Of a stretch of 64,000 nt of DNA, positions 33,278 through 41,240 are shown in pieces. Under the pieces are notes generated by a model. The model saw only the letters and a program-made list of their open reading frames with translations, did no database searches and was not told the origin of the DNA. Where the stretch lies: NCBI RefSeq assembly GCF_014650715.1, contig NZ_BMVM01000007.1, positions 1 through 64,000 on the forward strand, given 5' to 3'. This DNA comes from Streptomyces bluensis. Its GTDB lineage: Bacteria > Actinomycetota > Actinomycetes > Streptomycetales > Streptomycetaceae. A program made the position numbers and the translations under genes. Positions within the stretch are counted from its first letter, which is position 1; every line of letters starts with the position of its first letter.

Positions 33278-34177
33278 GTGACCTCTCTCCCCCTCAGTGC
33301 CGACGCCGGCCTGTCCAGGCGGCGGATGCTCCTCGGCGCCGGCCTGACCGCGGGCGCCCTGCTGGGCGCGCTGCCCGGCGCCTCCCGGGCGGCCGCGGCC
33401 GCCAAGGCCCCCGTGTACGACGTCGTCGTCGCCGCGGGCTCGGTCACCGCGCCGGCCAAGGTGCCCGCCGGACCCGTGTCGTTCCGGGTCGGCACGCCCA
33501 CGGAGGGCGGCATGGGGCTGCCGCTCGTCCAGCTGCGGGTCCCCGTCGACAAGTACCTCGACGACCTGACCGCGATGACGAACGCGCCCACGCCCGCCGA
33601 GGCCGCCGCGGCCGCCGCCGTGGTCGAGAGCGAGTCGGTGAACCTCGGCGGTGCCGCGGTCCAGCCCGGTACCGACGCGGTGTTCACCCAGATCCTGTGG
33701 CCGGGCACGTACTACTTCATCGCCTACGACTTCGACAGCAGCGAGCGTCCGGTCGCGCACCGGCTGACCGTCGAGGGGGTGGGCAACGGGGAGCCTCCCG
33801 TGCCGGTGGACGTGATCCGGCACACCCCGTCCGGGTTCTGGGTGTCCGGCGGCGGACAGCTGCACGCAGGCGGCACACACCTGGTCGTCAACGACTCCGG
33901 TGTGCTCAACGAGGCCGTGCTGCTGCCCGTGCGGCCGGGCACGACCGCCGCCGAGGTGGACGCGTTCTTCGCGGCGCTGCGCGACGGCACCACACCGCCG
34001 ACGTACCCGATCACCGGCGGTGCCGCCGGGTCCCCGCCGCTGTCCCCGGGCCGATCGGCGCGGGTGGGGCTGCGGCTGCGGCCCGGTGGCTATGTGCTCA
34101 GCTCGTGGATCACCAGCACCACCACCGGCCGGCCCCGGGTGTTCGACGGCTTCTACAAGCTGGTGACACTGGCGTGA
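33278..34177 (+). CDS. secreted (Tat) two-repeat cupredoxin-like protein without visible copper ligands
   Basis: 299 residues. A twin-arginine signal (LSRRRMLLGAGLTAGALLGALPGASRA cut into SRRRMLLG plus the hydrophobic core; cleavage near residue 38) precedes two beta-sandwich-like halves. Both halves show the pattern of a short strand, a VQLRVPV/AVLLPVRPG strand, a helix (VDKYLDDL, VDAFFAAL), then PG-TYY or PGGYVLSSW near the end. This resembles single-domain cupredoxin-like proteins, but the copper-binding His/Cys/Met set is missing. Function unknown; it may be a periplasmic binding partner of the copper oxidases or of the product. GTG start at 33278 with AAGGAG upstream. Confidence 0.65.
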   Translation: MTSLPLSADAGLSRRRMLLGAGLTAGALLGALPGASRAAAAAKAPVYDVVVAAGSVTAPAKVPAGPVSFRVGTPTEGGMGLPLVQLRVPVDKYLDDLTAMTNAPTPAEAAAAAAVVESESVNLGGAAVQPGTDAVFTQILWPGTYYFIAYDFDSSERPVAHRLTVEGVGNGEPPVPVDVIRHTPSGFWVSGGGQLHAGGTHLVVNDSGVLNEAVLLPVRPGTTAAEVDAFFAALRDGTTPPTYPITGGAAGSPPLSPGRSARVGLRLRPGGYVLSSWITSTTTGRPRVFDGFYKLVTLA

Positions 34178-34665
34178 GCGGGAGGGCCGACACCGCCGAC
34201 GACTGGAAACCGCCGCCGGTCGCGATCGCCCGGGCGGCCAACCGGATCGTGCGGCCGCTGCTGCTGTCCCGCCTGCACGTCCTCGTCAGCCGGCGGCTGA
34301 TGCTGCTTGAGTACACCGGCCGCCGCACCGGGACCCGCTACCGGATCCCGGTGGCCTACCGGCCCTGGGGCGACGACGGCGACGAGGTCCTCGCGACCAG
34401 CGTGGGCACCGGCTGGCCCGTGAACCTGCGCGGGGGCCGGCCGGTGCGGCTGCGCCTGCGGGGCCGCTGGCGGACGGCCGAACCGCGGGTCGTGGAGGAC
34501 CCGGCACAGGTCGCCGACCTGCTCGGCGAGCTCGCCGCCCGGCAGGGCCCGCGCGCGGTCGCCGCCCTGCGGGTCGGGCTGCCCGGCGACCGGCAGCCCA
34601 CCCGTGACGAGTTGCTGCTGGCGGGCTCGCGGGTGCGGGTCGGGCGGTTCCGGATCACCGGCTGA
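34174..34665 (+). CDS. deazaflavin (F420)-dependent nitroreductase-family (DDN-like) oxidoreductase
   Basis: 163 residues of the split-barrel DDN/DUF385 family: the signature LLEYTGRRTGTRYRIPVAYRPWGDDGDEVLATSVGTGWPVNL is shared in pieces with F420H2-dependent reductases (GRRTG, the strand pair, then WPVNLR). It probably reduces or oxidises a quinone or ring carbon in tailoring. GTG start overlaps the previous stop (GTGA), so it is translationally coupled to the secreted protein gene. Confidence 0.8.
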   Translation: MSGRADTADDWKPPPVAIARAANRIVRPLLLSRLHVLVSRRLMLLEYTGRRTGTRYRIPVAYRPWGDDGDEVLATSVGTGWPVNLRGGRPVRLRLRGRWRTAEPRVVEDPAQVADLLGELAARQGPRAVAALRVGLPGDRQPTRDELLLAGSRVRVGRFRITG

Positions 34666-34670
34666 CGGCT

Positions 34671-34699
34671 TTCAGTCGCCCTTCACACGGGCTTGAGAC
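34671..34699 (+). promoter_or_regulatory. candidate SARP-binding site upstream of the type II PKS operon
   Basis: TTCAGTC (34671), TTCACAC (34682) and TTGAGAC (34693) repeat at exactly 11 nt with 4-nt spacers. Eight nt beyond the last repeat lies CACGAT (34708-34713), which shares A2 and T6 with a -10 box, the spacing typical of SARP-activated promoters. The cyclase start is at 34740. The SARP gene of this window is at 61183. Confidence 0.65.
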
Positions 34700-34739
34700 C
34701 CCACCAGCACGATCGACCCACAGGAACGAGGAGGCATCA

Positions 34740-35066
34740 ATGGCGCACAGGACGCTCGTCGTCGCGAAGATGGACCCGGAGGACACCGAGGCGGTGGCCG
34801 AGATCTGGGCCGAGTCGGACGCGACCGAACTGCCGTACATGGTCGGCGTCTCGCGCCGCACCCTGTTCCGGTTCCACGGCCTGTACTTCCAGTTGGTCGA
34901 GGCCGAGCAGGACATCACCGAGAACCTCTACCGGGCCCGCAGCCACCCCCTCTACCAGGACATCCACACCAAGCTCGCCCGGTTCATGACGCCGTACGAC
35001 CCCGACTGGCGCGAGCCCAAGGACGCCATGGCCGAGGCCTTCTACACCTGGACGCCCAGCCGGTGA
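34740..35066 (+). CDS. polyketide cyclase, TcmI/WhiE-ORFVII family
   Basis: 108 residues, the usual length. The family pattern is clear: HRTLVVAKMDPEDTEAVAEIWAESD split over residues 3-27, the SRRTLFRFHGLYFQLVE core, and PLYQDIHTKLARFMTPYDP near the C-terminus. TcmI-type dimeric alpha-beta barrel cyclases close the last ring of tetracenomycin-type and pentangular polyketides. First gene of the operon; GAGGAGG lies 5 nt before the ATG. Confidence 0.93.
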   Translation: MAHRTLVVAKMDPEDTEAVAEIWAESDATELPYMVGVSRRTLFRFHGLYFQLVEAEQDITENLYRARSHPLYQDIHTKLARFMTPYDPDWREPKDAMAEAFYTWTPSR

Positions 35067-35107
35067 GCGCCACCGGTGCCGGCGTCCCCGGCGACGAGGA
35101 GAAGAAC

Positions 35108-35542
35108 GTGACTCCCCCACCTGTGGTGCGCAAGGTCAGCCGCGCCGCGGTCGAACCGAACCGGAAGCGCGGCGGTGACGTCCGCATCCTGCTCAGTCCG
35201 CGCACCGTCCACTCGACGTCGGGTTTCGGCGGTTCGCTCACGCTGGAGCCCGGAGAGTACGTGTGCGAGCACCTCCACCCGTACTCCGAGGAGTTCGTGT
35301 ACGTCATCGCCGGCCGGCTGCAGATCCGGATCGGCGAGGAGCTGATCGACCTGGCGGCGGACGACTCGGTCATGGTGCCCAAGGGCATGCGGCACCGCAT
35401 GGTCAACCTGTGCGACGAGCGGGCCCAGGTCATCTTCCACCTGGCACCGCTGGCGCCGCGGCCCGAACTGGGCCACGTCGACACGGAGTTCCTGCCCGAG
35501 CGGTCGGACGAGCCGGCCCCGCCCGTCGGCGGCGCGCGATGA
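35108..35542 (+). CDS. cupin-domain polyketide synthesis protein, TcmJ/WhiE-ORFII family
   Basis: 144 residues with a cupin core: HLHPYSEEFVYVIAG (metal-ligand His/His/Glu motif) and the second motif MVPKGMRHRM. It matches the TcmJ group by the N-terminal VEPNRKRGGDVRILLSPRTV segment. In tetracenomycin-type systems TcmJ increases or guides cyclisation by the minimal PKS. The GTG at 35108 is chosen because GAGGAG sits 6 nt upstream; an in-frame GTG at 35063 overlapping the previous stop has no such site. Confidence 0.9.
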   Translation: MTPPPVVRKVSRAAVEPNRKRGGDVRILLSPRTVHSTSGFGGSLTLEPGEYVCEHLHPYSEEFVYVIAGRLQIRIGEELIDLAADDSVMVPKGMRHRMVNLCDERAQVIFHLAPLAPRPELGHVDTEFLPERSDEPAPPVGGAR

Positions 35543-36810
35543 ACGCCCTGCGTGTCGCCGTCACCGGCATCGGCGTGGTGGCTCCCGGAGGCGTCGGCCG
35601 GGACGCCTTCTGGTCGATGCTCACGGCGGGGCGCACCGCCACCCGGCGCATCACCTTCTTCGATCCGGCCGACTTCCGCTGCCAGGTGGCCGCCGAGGCC
35701 GACTTCGACCCGGCCGCGCACGGGCTGAGCCCGCGGGAGATCCGGCGGATGGACCGCGCCGCTCAGCTCGCCGTCGTCGCCACCCGCGAGGCGCTGCTGG
35801 ACTCCGGGCTGGACCTGGACGCCCAGGAACCGACCCGCACCGCGGTCACCGTGGGCAACGCGGTGGGCTGCACGATGGGCCTGGAGCAGGAGTACCGGGT
35901 GGTCAGCGACGGCGGCCGCAAGTGGCTCGTCGACCACGAGTACGCGGTGCCCCATCTGTACGACTACTTCGCGCCCAGTTCGCTGGCGCGGGAGGTGGCC
36001 TGGGCGTGCGGGGCCGAAGGACCGGCCGCGGTGGTCTCGTCCGGGTGCACCTCGGGCATCGACGCGCTGGGGCACGCGTCGGCGCTGCTGCGCGACGGCA
36101 GCGCCGACGTGGTGATCGCCGGGTCGACCGACGCGCCCATCTCCCCCATCACCCTGGCCTGTTTCGACGCCATCAAGGCCACCTCGACCTACAACGACCA
36201 GCCCGACACGGCCTGCCGTCCCTTCGACGCGGAGCGGCGCGGGCTGGTCCTCGGTGAGGGCGCCGCCTTCTTCGTCCTGGAGTCGCTGGAGGCGGCCCGC
36301 CGCCGGGGCGCGCGTGTCTACTGCGAGATCGCCGGCTACGGCGGGCGCGCCAACGGCTACCACATGACGGGGCTCAAGCCGGACGGCCGGGAGATGGCGG
36401 AGGCGATCCGGGTGGCCCTCGACGAGGCCCGGCTCAACCCGGAGGCCGTCGACTACGTCAACGCCCACGGCTCGGGCACCCGGCAGAACGACCGGCACGA
36501 GACCGCGGCGGTGAAGGCGACCTTGGGCGAGTACGCCTACCGGGTGCCGATGAGCTCGATCAAGTCGATGGTGGGGCACTCGCTCGGCGCGATCGGTTCC
36601 ATCGAGGTGGCTGCCTGCGCGCTGGCCGTCGCGCACGACGTGGTGCCGCCCACCGCCAACCTGACCCGCCCCGACCCCGAGTGTGACCTGGACTACGTGC
36701 CGGTGACGGCGCGTGAGCACCGTACGGACGTCGCGCTGTCCGTCGGCAGCGGGTTCGGTGGTTTCCAGAGCGCCATCGTGGTGGCCGATCCCGAGGCGGT
36801 GCCCGCATGA
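35539..36810 (+). CDS. type II PKS ketosynthase alpha (KS-alpha)
   Basis: 423 residues, the standard length. Condensing-enzyme motifs: active-site Cys170 in VSSGCTSGIDALG, HGSGT near residue 312 and GHSLGAIG for the second His. It catalyses the Claisen condensations of the aromatic polyketide chain together with the chain-length factor. The start overlaps the cupin stop (ATGA) and its own stop overlaps the next start, the classical coupled KS-CLF arrangement. Confidence 0.97.
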   Translation: MNALRVAVTGIGVVAPGGVGRDAFWSMLTAGRTATRRITFFDPADFRCQVAAEADFDPAAHGLSPREIRRMDRAAQLAVVATREALLDSGLDLDAQEPTRTAVTVGNAVGCTMGLEQEYRVVSDGGRKWLVDHEYAVPHLYDYFAPSSLAREVAWACGAEGPAAVVSSGCTSGIDALGHASALLRDGSADVVIAGSTDAPISPITLACFDAIKATSTYNDQPDTACRPFDAERRGLVLGEGAAFFVLESLEAARRRGARVYCEIAGYGGRANGYHMTGLKPDGREMAEAIRVALDEARLNPEAVDYVNAHGSGTRQNDRHETAAVKATLGEYAYRVPMSSIKSMVGHSLGAIGSIEVAACALAVAHDVVPPTANLTRPDPECDLDYVPVTAREHRTDVALSVGSGFGGFQSAIVVADPEAVPA

Positions 36811-38021
36811 CGGCCGTGGTCACGGGGCTGGGCGTGATGGCCCCCAACGGGACGGACACCGAGGCGTACTGGGCGGCGACGCTGGACTGCAAGAGCGGCA
36901 TCGACCGCATCGAGCGGTTCGACCCCTCGTCGTACCCGGTGACGCTGGCCGGCGAGGTCAGCGGATTCGATCCGGCGGACCATGTGCCGAGCCGGCTGCT
37001 GGTGGAGACCTCCACCATGAGTCATCTGGCGCTGGCGGCCGGGCAGATGGCGATCGAGGACGCCGGTGTGGTGCCGGCCGAGCTGCCCGAGTACGAGATG
37101 GGCGTGGTCACTGCGAACGCCACCGGTGGCGTGGAGTTCGGCCAGCGGGAGCTGCAGAACCTGTGGAGCGGCTCGCCCTCGGACGTGGGCGCCTACATGT
37201 CGATCGCCTGGTTCTTCGCGGCGACCACCGGGCAGTTGTCGATCCGGCACAAGTTGCGCGGACAGTGCGGTGTCGTGGTCAGCGAGCAGGCCGGCGGCCT
37301 CGACGCCATCGGTCAGGGCCGTCGGCTGCTGCGGGGCGGGCACCGGATGGTCATGGTGGGCGGGACCGAGTCGGCCATGTCGCCGGCGGGCCTGGTCGCC
37401 CAGCTGCCCGGGCACCTCAGCCGGCGCGACGACCCGGCCCGGGCGTATCTGCCCTTCGCCGCCGACGCCTGTGGTTACGTGCCGGGCGAGGGCGGCGCCA
37501 TCCTGATCGTCGAGGACGCGCGGCGGGCCGCCGAGCGCGGTGCCGCGCACCGCTACGGCGAGATCGCCGGATACGCCGCCACCTTCGACCCGGCTCCCGG
37601 GCGCGGGCGGCCGCCGACGCTGCGCGTGGCCATGGAACGGGCCCTGGCGGATGCCGGGGTGGCCCCCGCCGACGTGGACGTGGTGTTCGCGGACGCCTAC
37701 GGGGTCCCGCACCTGGACCGCGCGGAGGCCGAGGCGATCTCGGCGGTCTTCGGCCCGCACCGGGTGCCGGTGACCGCGCCCAAGTCGATGACGGGGCGGC
37801 TCTACGCCGGGGCCGGCGCCCTCGACGTGGTGGCGGCGCTGCTGTCGATCCGCGACGGCGTCGTCCCGCCCACCGCCAACGTCACCGAGCCCGCCCCGGA
37901 CTACGACATCGATCTGGTGGTCGAACGCCCTCGGCCTGCGCCCGTCTCCACGGCGCTGGTGCTCGCCCGGGGGCACGGCGGCTTCAACTCCGCCCTCGTG
38001 GTCCGGGCCGCGCAGGACTGA
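36807..38021 (+). CDS. type II PKS chain-length factor (KS-beta)
   Basis: 404 residues, homologous to KS-alpha, with the active-site Cys replaced by Gln161 in SEQAGGLDAIG, the hallmark of chain-length factors. The HGSGT His region is also altered (FADAYGVP). It forms the heterodimer with KS-alpha that sets chain length. The exact number of carbons cannot be read from the sequence by eye. Confidence 0.97.
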   Translation: MTAVVTGLGVMAPNGTDTEAYWAATLDCKSGIDRIERFDPSSYPVTLAGEVSGFDPADHVPSRLLVETSTMSHLALAAGQMAIEDAGVVPAELPEYEMGVVTANATGGVEFGQRELQNLWSGSPSDVGAYMSIAWFFAATTGQLSIRHKLRGQCGVVVSEQAGGLDAIGQGRRLLRGGHRMVMVGGTESAMSPAGLVAQLPGHLSRRDDPARAYLPFAADACGYVPGEGGAILIVEDARRAAERGAAHRYGEIAGYAATFDPAPGRGRPPTLRVAMERALADAGVAPADVDVVFADAYGVPHLDRAEAEAISAVFGPHRVPVTAPKSMTGRLYAGAGALDVVAALLSIRDGVVPPTANVTEPAPDYDIDLVVERPRPAPVSTALVLARGHGGFNSALVVRAAQD

Positions 38022-38050
38022 ACCCACCCGCACGCCAACTGGAGGAACTC

Positions 38051-38314
38051 ATGCAGGACTTCACCCTGGACGACCTGCGGCGCGTGATGCGCGCGTCGGT
38101 GGGCGTCGACGACTCGGTGGAACTGGAGTCGGACATCGCCGACACCGAGTTCACCGACCTGGGCTACGACTCGCTGGCCCTGCTGGAGATCGTCGCCAAG
38201 ATCGACAAAGAGTACGGCACGGCCATCCCCGAGGACGCGGTCCAGGACCTGACCACGCCCGGGAAGCTGGCGGAGTACGTCCGCGGCCGGCTGCCCGGGG
38301 CGGTGGCCTCGTGA
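38051..38314 (+). CDS. type II PKS acyl carrier protein
   Basis: 87 residues. The phosphopantetheine attachment site is Ser41 in LGYDSLALLE. Helical ACP fold with the acidic second helix. ATG at 38051 has GGAGG 6 nt upstream. It completes the minimal PKS; its stop overlaps the following aromatase start (GTGA). Confidence 0.96.
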   Translation: MQDFTLDDLRRVMRASVGVDDSVELESDIADTEFTDLGYDSLALLEIVAKIDKEYGTAIPEDAVQDLTTPGKLAEYVRGRLPGAVAS

Positions 38315-38781
38315 CCGCCCGCACGGAGTGCTCGGTGCGTATCGACGCGCCGATGGACCTGGTCTGGGACATGACCAACGACGTGGAGTCGTGGCCGCGG
38401 CTGTTCACCGAGTACGCCCGGGTCGACGTCCTGGAGCGCGAGGGCGACACCGTGCGGTTCCGCCTGACGATGTACCCGGACGAGAACGGCGAGGTGAACA
38501 GCTGGGTCTCGCTGCGCACGGCCGACCCGGCGACCCGCACGGTGCGGGCACACCGGGTGGAGACCGGCCCGTTCGAGTTCATGCGCCTGTTCTGGGACTA
38601 CCGCGAGACCGACGGCGGCGTGGAGATGCGCTGGGTCCAGGAGTTCCACGTCAAGGACGAGATGCCCTTCGACGACGGGGCGATGGCCGCGCACCTGGAG
38701 AAGAACAGCGCCGTGCAGATGGCGCACATCAAGGAACGCGTCGAGGCGGCCGCCGCCGCACGGACTGTGGAGAGGCCATGA
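38311..38781 (+). CDS. single-domain aromatase/cyclase (TcmN N-terminal/WhiE-ORFVI type, START fold)
   Basis: 156 residues of the Bet v1/START-like polyketide cyclase family: ECSVRIDAPMDLVWDMTNDVESWP at the start (in two pieces), FRLTMYPDENGEVNSWVS strands and a C-terminal long helix (HLEKNSAVQMAHIKERVE). Single-domain members set first-ring C9-C14 folding and aromatisation. Its place after the ACP repeats the tcmK-L-M-N order. It lacks the C-terminal methyltransferase half found in TcmN itself. Confidence 0.93.
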   Translation: MTARTECSVRIDAPMDLVWDMTNDVESWPRLFTEYARVDVLEREGDTVRFRLTMYPDENGEVNSWVSLRTADPATRTVRAHRVETGPFEFMRLFWDYRETDGGVEMRWVQEFHVKDEMPFDDGAMAAHLEKNSAVQMAHIKERVEAAAAARTVERP

Positions 38782-39530
38782 CGAGCGTGCAGTTGACGGA
38801 CCGGAACGTGCTGGTGACGGGCGGCACCCGGGGCATCGGGCGGGCGATCGTGCTCACCCTGGCGCGGGCCGGGGCCAACGTCCTGACCTGCCACCGGCAG
38901 GAGAACGAGGCGGCCTCCTCGCTCGCCCGCGAGCTGAAGGAGATACCGGGCGACCACCACCTGGTCCGCGCGGACGTCGGGGATCCGGCGCAGGTGCGGC
39001 GGCTGCTGGAGGAGGCGCGTTCCCGGTACGGCTCGCTGGACGCCGTGGTCAACAACGCCGGTGTCATCAGCCACATCCCCTTCGAGAAGCTTCCCGAGGA
39101 CGAGTGGCACCGGGTGCTCGACACCCATCTCACGGCCGCCTACCTGGTGACGCAGCAGGCGCTGCCGCTGCTCGGCGAGGGCGCTTCGGTGGTCAACGTG
39201 GGCTCCCGGGTGGCCACGGTCGGTCTCCCCCAGCGGGCGCACTACACGGCCGCCAAGGCCGGCCTGATCGGTCTGACCCGGACGCTCTGCAAGGAGCTGG
39301 GCGGACGCGGGATCCGGGTCAACATGGTCGACCCGGGCGTGATCGAGACGGAGGCGGCGGCCGAGCTCCCGCCCGAGCAGTACGAGGCGCTGCAGGCCCG
39401 CTACCGGGCGCTGACCTCGCTGGGGCGGCTCGGCGCCCCCGACGAGGTCGCGGACGTGGTGCTGTTCCTCGTCGGCGACCTGTCCCGGTACGTGACCGGC
39501 GGTGCCATCGCGGTGGACGGGGGGATCTGA
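38778..39530 (+). CDS. SDR-family polyketide ketoreductase (FabG-like)
   Basis: 250 residues. NAD(P)H motif TGGTRGIG, NNAG, catalytic Ser/Tyr/Lys (VNVGSRVA, then YTAAKAG), and the FabG-type C-terminus YVTGGAIAVDGG. Ketoreductases next to TcmN-type cyclases occur in pentangular polyphenol clusters, where one late carbonyl (C-19 type) is reduced; the position here is inferred, not shown. ATGA overlap with the aromatase stop. Confidence 0.92.
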   Translation: MTSVQLTDRNVLVTGGTRGIGRAIVLTLARAGANVLTCHRQENEAASSLARELKEIPGDHHLVRADVGDPAQVRRLLEEARSRYGSLDAVVNNAGVISHIPFEKLPEDEWHRVLDTHLTAAYLVTQQALPLLGEGASVVNVGSRVATVGLPQRAHYTAAKAGLIGLTRTLCKELGGRGIRVNMVDPGVIETEAAAELPPEQYEALQARYRALTSLGRLGAPDEVADVVLFLVGDLSRYVTGGAIAVDGGI

Positions 39531-39532
39531 GG

Positions 39533-39883
39533 ATGCCGGACAACGACGGCGAACTCTTCCGGGTACTGCTGCGGTTCGAGATCAACCCGGGGATGGAGGC
39601 GGACTTCGAGCGCACCTGGCTGTCCATCGGCAACGTCATCACCGGGCACCCGGCCAACCTGGGCCAGTGGCTGATGCGCAGCGCCGAGGAGGAGTCGGTG
39701 TACTACGTGATCAGCGACTGGGTCGACGAGAAGCGCTTCAGGGAGTTCGAGCACAGCGACGCCCATGTGGAGCACCGTACGAAGCTGCATCCGTACCGGC
39801 GCGGCGGCGCCATGCACATCATGAGCGGGGTGCACTTCCTGCCCGCGGCCTCCGCCCCGGCCTCCGCCGGGGGCGCCCGATGA
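39533..39883 (+). CDS. small antibiotic-biosynthesis (ABM/TcmH-like) monooxygenase, first copy
   Basis: 116 residues of the dimeric ferredoxin-like fold: FRVLLRFEINPGMEADFERTW, then YYVISDWVDEKRFREFEHSD. This family oxidises anthrone-type rings to quinones without cofactors (TcmH, ActVA-orf6) or assists cyclisation. GGATG start 2 nt after the ketoreductase stop; the C-terminal Ala/Pro/Gly tail overlaps the next gene. Confidence 0.85.
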   Translation: MPDNDGELFRVLLRFEINPGMEADFERTWLSIGNVITGHPANLGQWLMRSAEEESVYYVISDWVDEKRFREFEHSDAHVEHRTKLHPYRRGGAMHIMSGVHFLPAASAPASAGGAR

Positions 39884-40203
39884 CCGCGCGGGCCCGTGTG
39901 CTGCTGTGGCACCGGGCCCCCGCGGGCGACCCGGGCGCGGTGGAACGGGCGTACGAGCAGATCAGCCGTCATCTCTCGGGCACGCCGGGGCTGCTGGGCA
40001 ATGAGCTGCTGCGGTCCGCGGACGATGCGGGCAGCCTCGTCGTGATGAGCGAGTGGGAGAGCCTCGCGGCCTTCCGGGCCTGGGAGGAGACCACTCAGCA
40101 CCGGCCGTCCACCTCGCCGCTGCGCCCCTACCAGGACCGTGCGCGGGAGAGGTTCTTCGAGGTGTACGAGGTCGTCGCCGCCTTCGTGGAGGCGCCCACG
40201 TGA
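39880..40203 (+). CDS. small antibiotic-biosynthesis (ABM-like) monooxygenase, second copy
   Basis: 107 residues with the ABM pattern: AYEQISRHLSGTPGLLGNELLRS, LVVMSEWESLAAFRAWEE. Short but complete. Paired ABM genes are usual in pentangular polyphenol clusters, where they act at different ring positions. ATGA overlap with the preceding stop and GTGA overlap with the next start. Confidence 0.85.
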   Translation: MTARARVLLWHRAPAGDPGAVERAYEQISRHLSGTPGLLGNELLRSADDAGSLVVMSEWESLAAFRAWEETTQHRPSTSPLRPYQDRARERFFEVYEVVAAFVEAPT

Positions 40204-41240
40204 GCCTCACCGACCTCTACATCGCCGGCGTCGGCCGTCGGCTCCCGCCGGCGGTGACCGTGGCCGAGGCCGCCGGGCCGGGCCGGCGGCGGGCGCTGTG
40301 GCGTACCGAGGTCGAGTCGGTCCGTGTTTCCCGCGGGGAGTCCGGGCCGGAGATGGCGGCGCGGGCGGCCCGGGCGGCCCTGGCGCAGTCCGGCTCCGCC
40401 CCCGCCGACATCGACCTGGTGCTGCACGCCACCACCTTCTATCAGGGCCACGACATGTGGGCGCCCGCCTCCTACGTGCAACGGACGGCCCTGGGCAACA
40501 CCTGCCCGGCGATCGAGGTGCGCCAGATGTCCAACGGCGGGATGGCCGCCCTGGACCTGGCGGCCGGCTACCTCGCCGGCGCCCCGGACCGCTCCGGGGC
40601 CCTGATCACCACCGGGGACCGGTTCTGCCCGCCGGGCTTCGACCGCTGGCGCAGCGACGCAGGCACCCCGTACGGCGACGGCGGGACGGCCCTGGTGCTG
40701 TCGCGGCGGGGCGGTTTCGCGCGGGTGCGGGCCCTGGCGACGCACTCCGATCCGGGGCTGGAGCGGATGCACCGGGGTGACGACCCGTTCAGCGAGGAGC
40801 CGTTCGCGGTCCGCCGGCCGGTCGACCTGGAGCCGCCGCGCCGCGACTTCGTGGCCGCGACCGGCCTCGACACCGTGCTCGGCCGAATCGACGACGGCCA
40901 GCGCGCGGTGCTCAAGCGCTGCCTGGCCGACGCCGGGGTGACGGCTGCGGACCTGGACTGGTTCGTGCTGCCGCACCTGGGCCGTCCCCGTCTGGAGGCC
41001 CATTTCCTGAGGCCGCTCGGCATCGACGTGGACAGGACGACGTGGTCGTGGGGCCGGCGCGTGGGACACCTGGGCGCCGGGGACCAGTTCGCGGGCTTCG
41101 GGCACCTGGTGGACTCCGGCACGCTGGCACCGGGTCAGCTGTGCCTGCTGGCCGGGGTGGGCGCCGGTTTCTCCTGGTCCTGTGCGGTCGTGGAGCTGTT
41201 GCACCGGCCGGAGGCGGCCGGGGGCGAGGAGACGCGGTGA
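40200..41240 (+). CDS. KASIII-like acyltransferase with Ser in place of the catalytic Cys (DpsC-like)
   Basis: 346 residues of the FabH fold. The nucleophile position is Ser111 (RQMSNGGMAALD) instead of Cys. His259 is kept (VLPHLGRP), and the usual Asn loop reads GHLGAGDQ, with His for Asn. Such Ser-type KASIII proteins do not condense but select or transfer acyl groups; DpsC of the daunorubicin pathway chooses a propionyl starter in this way. With the discrete acyltransferase at 24977 it forms a DpsC/DpsD-like pair, which suggests a non-acetate starter unit. GTG start overlaps the preceding stop. Confidence 0.9.
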   Translation: MSLTDLYIAGVGRRLPPAVTVAEAAGPGRRRALWRTEVESVRVSRGESGPEMAARAARAALAQSGSAPADIDLVLHATTFYQGHDMWAPASYVQRTALGNTCPAIEVRQMSNGGMAALDLAAGYLAGAPDRSGALITTGDRFCPPGFDRWRSDAGTPYGDGGTALVLSRRGGFARVRALATHSDPGLERMHRGDDPFSEEPFAVRRPVDLEPPRRDFVAATGLDTVLGRIDDGQRAVLKRCLADAGVTAADLDWFVLPHLGRPRLEAHFLRPLGIDVDRTTWSWGRRVGHLGAGDQFAGFGHLVDSGTLAPGQLCLLAGVGAGFSWSCAVVELLHRPEAAGGEETR

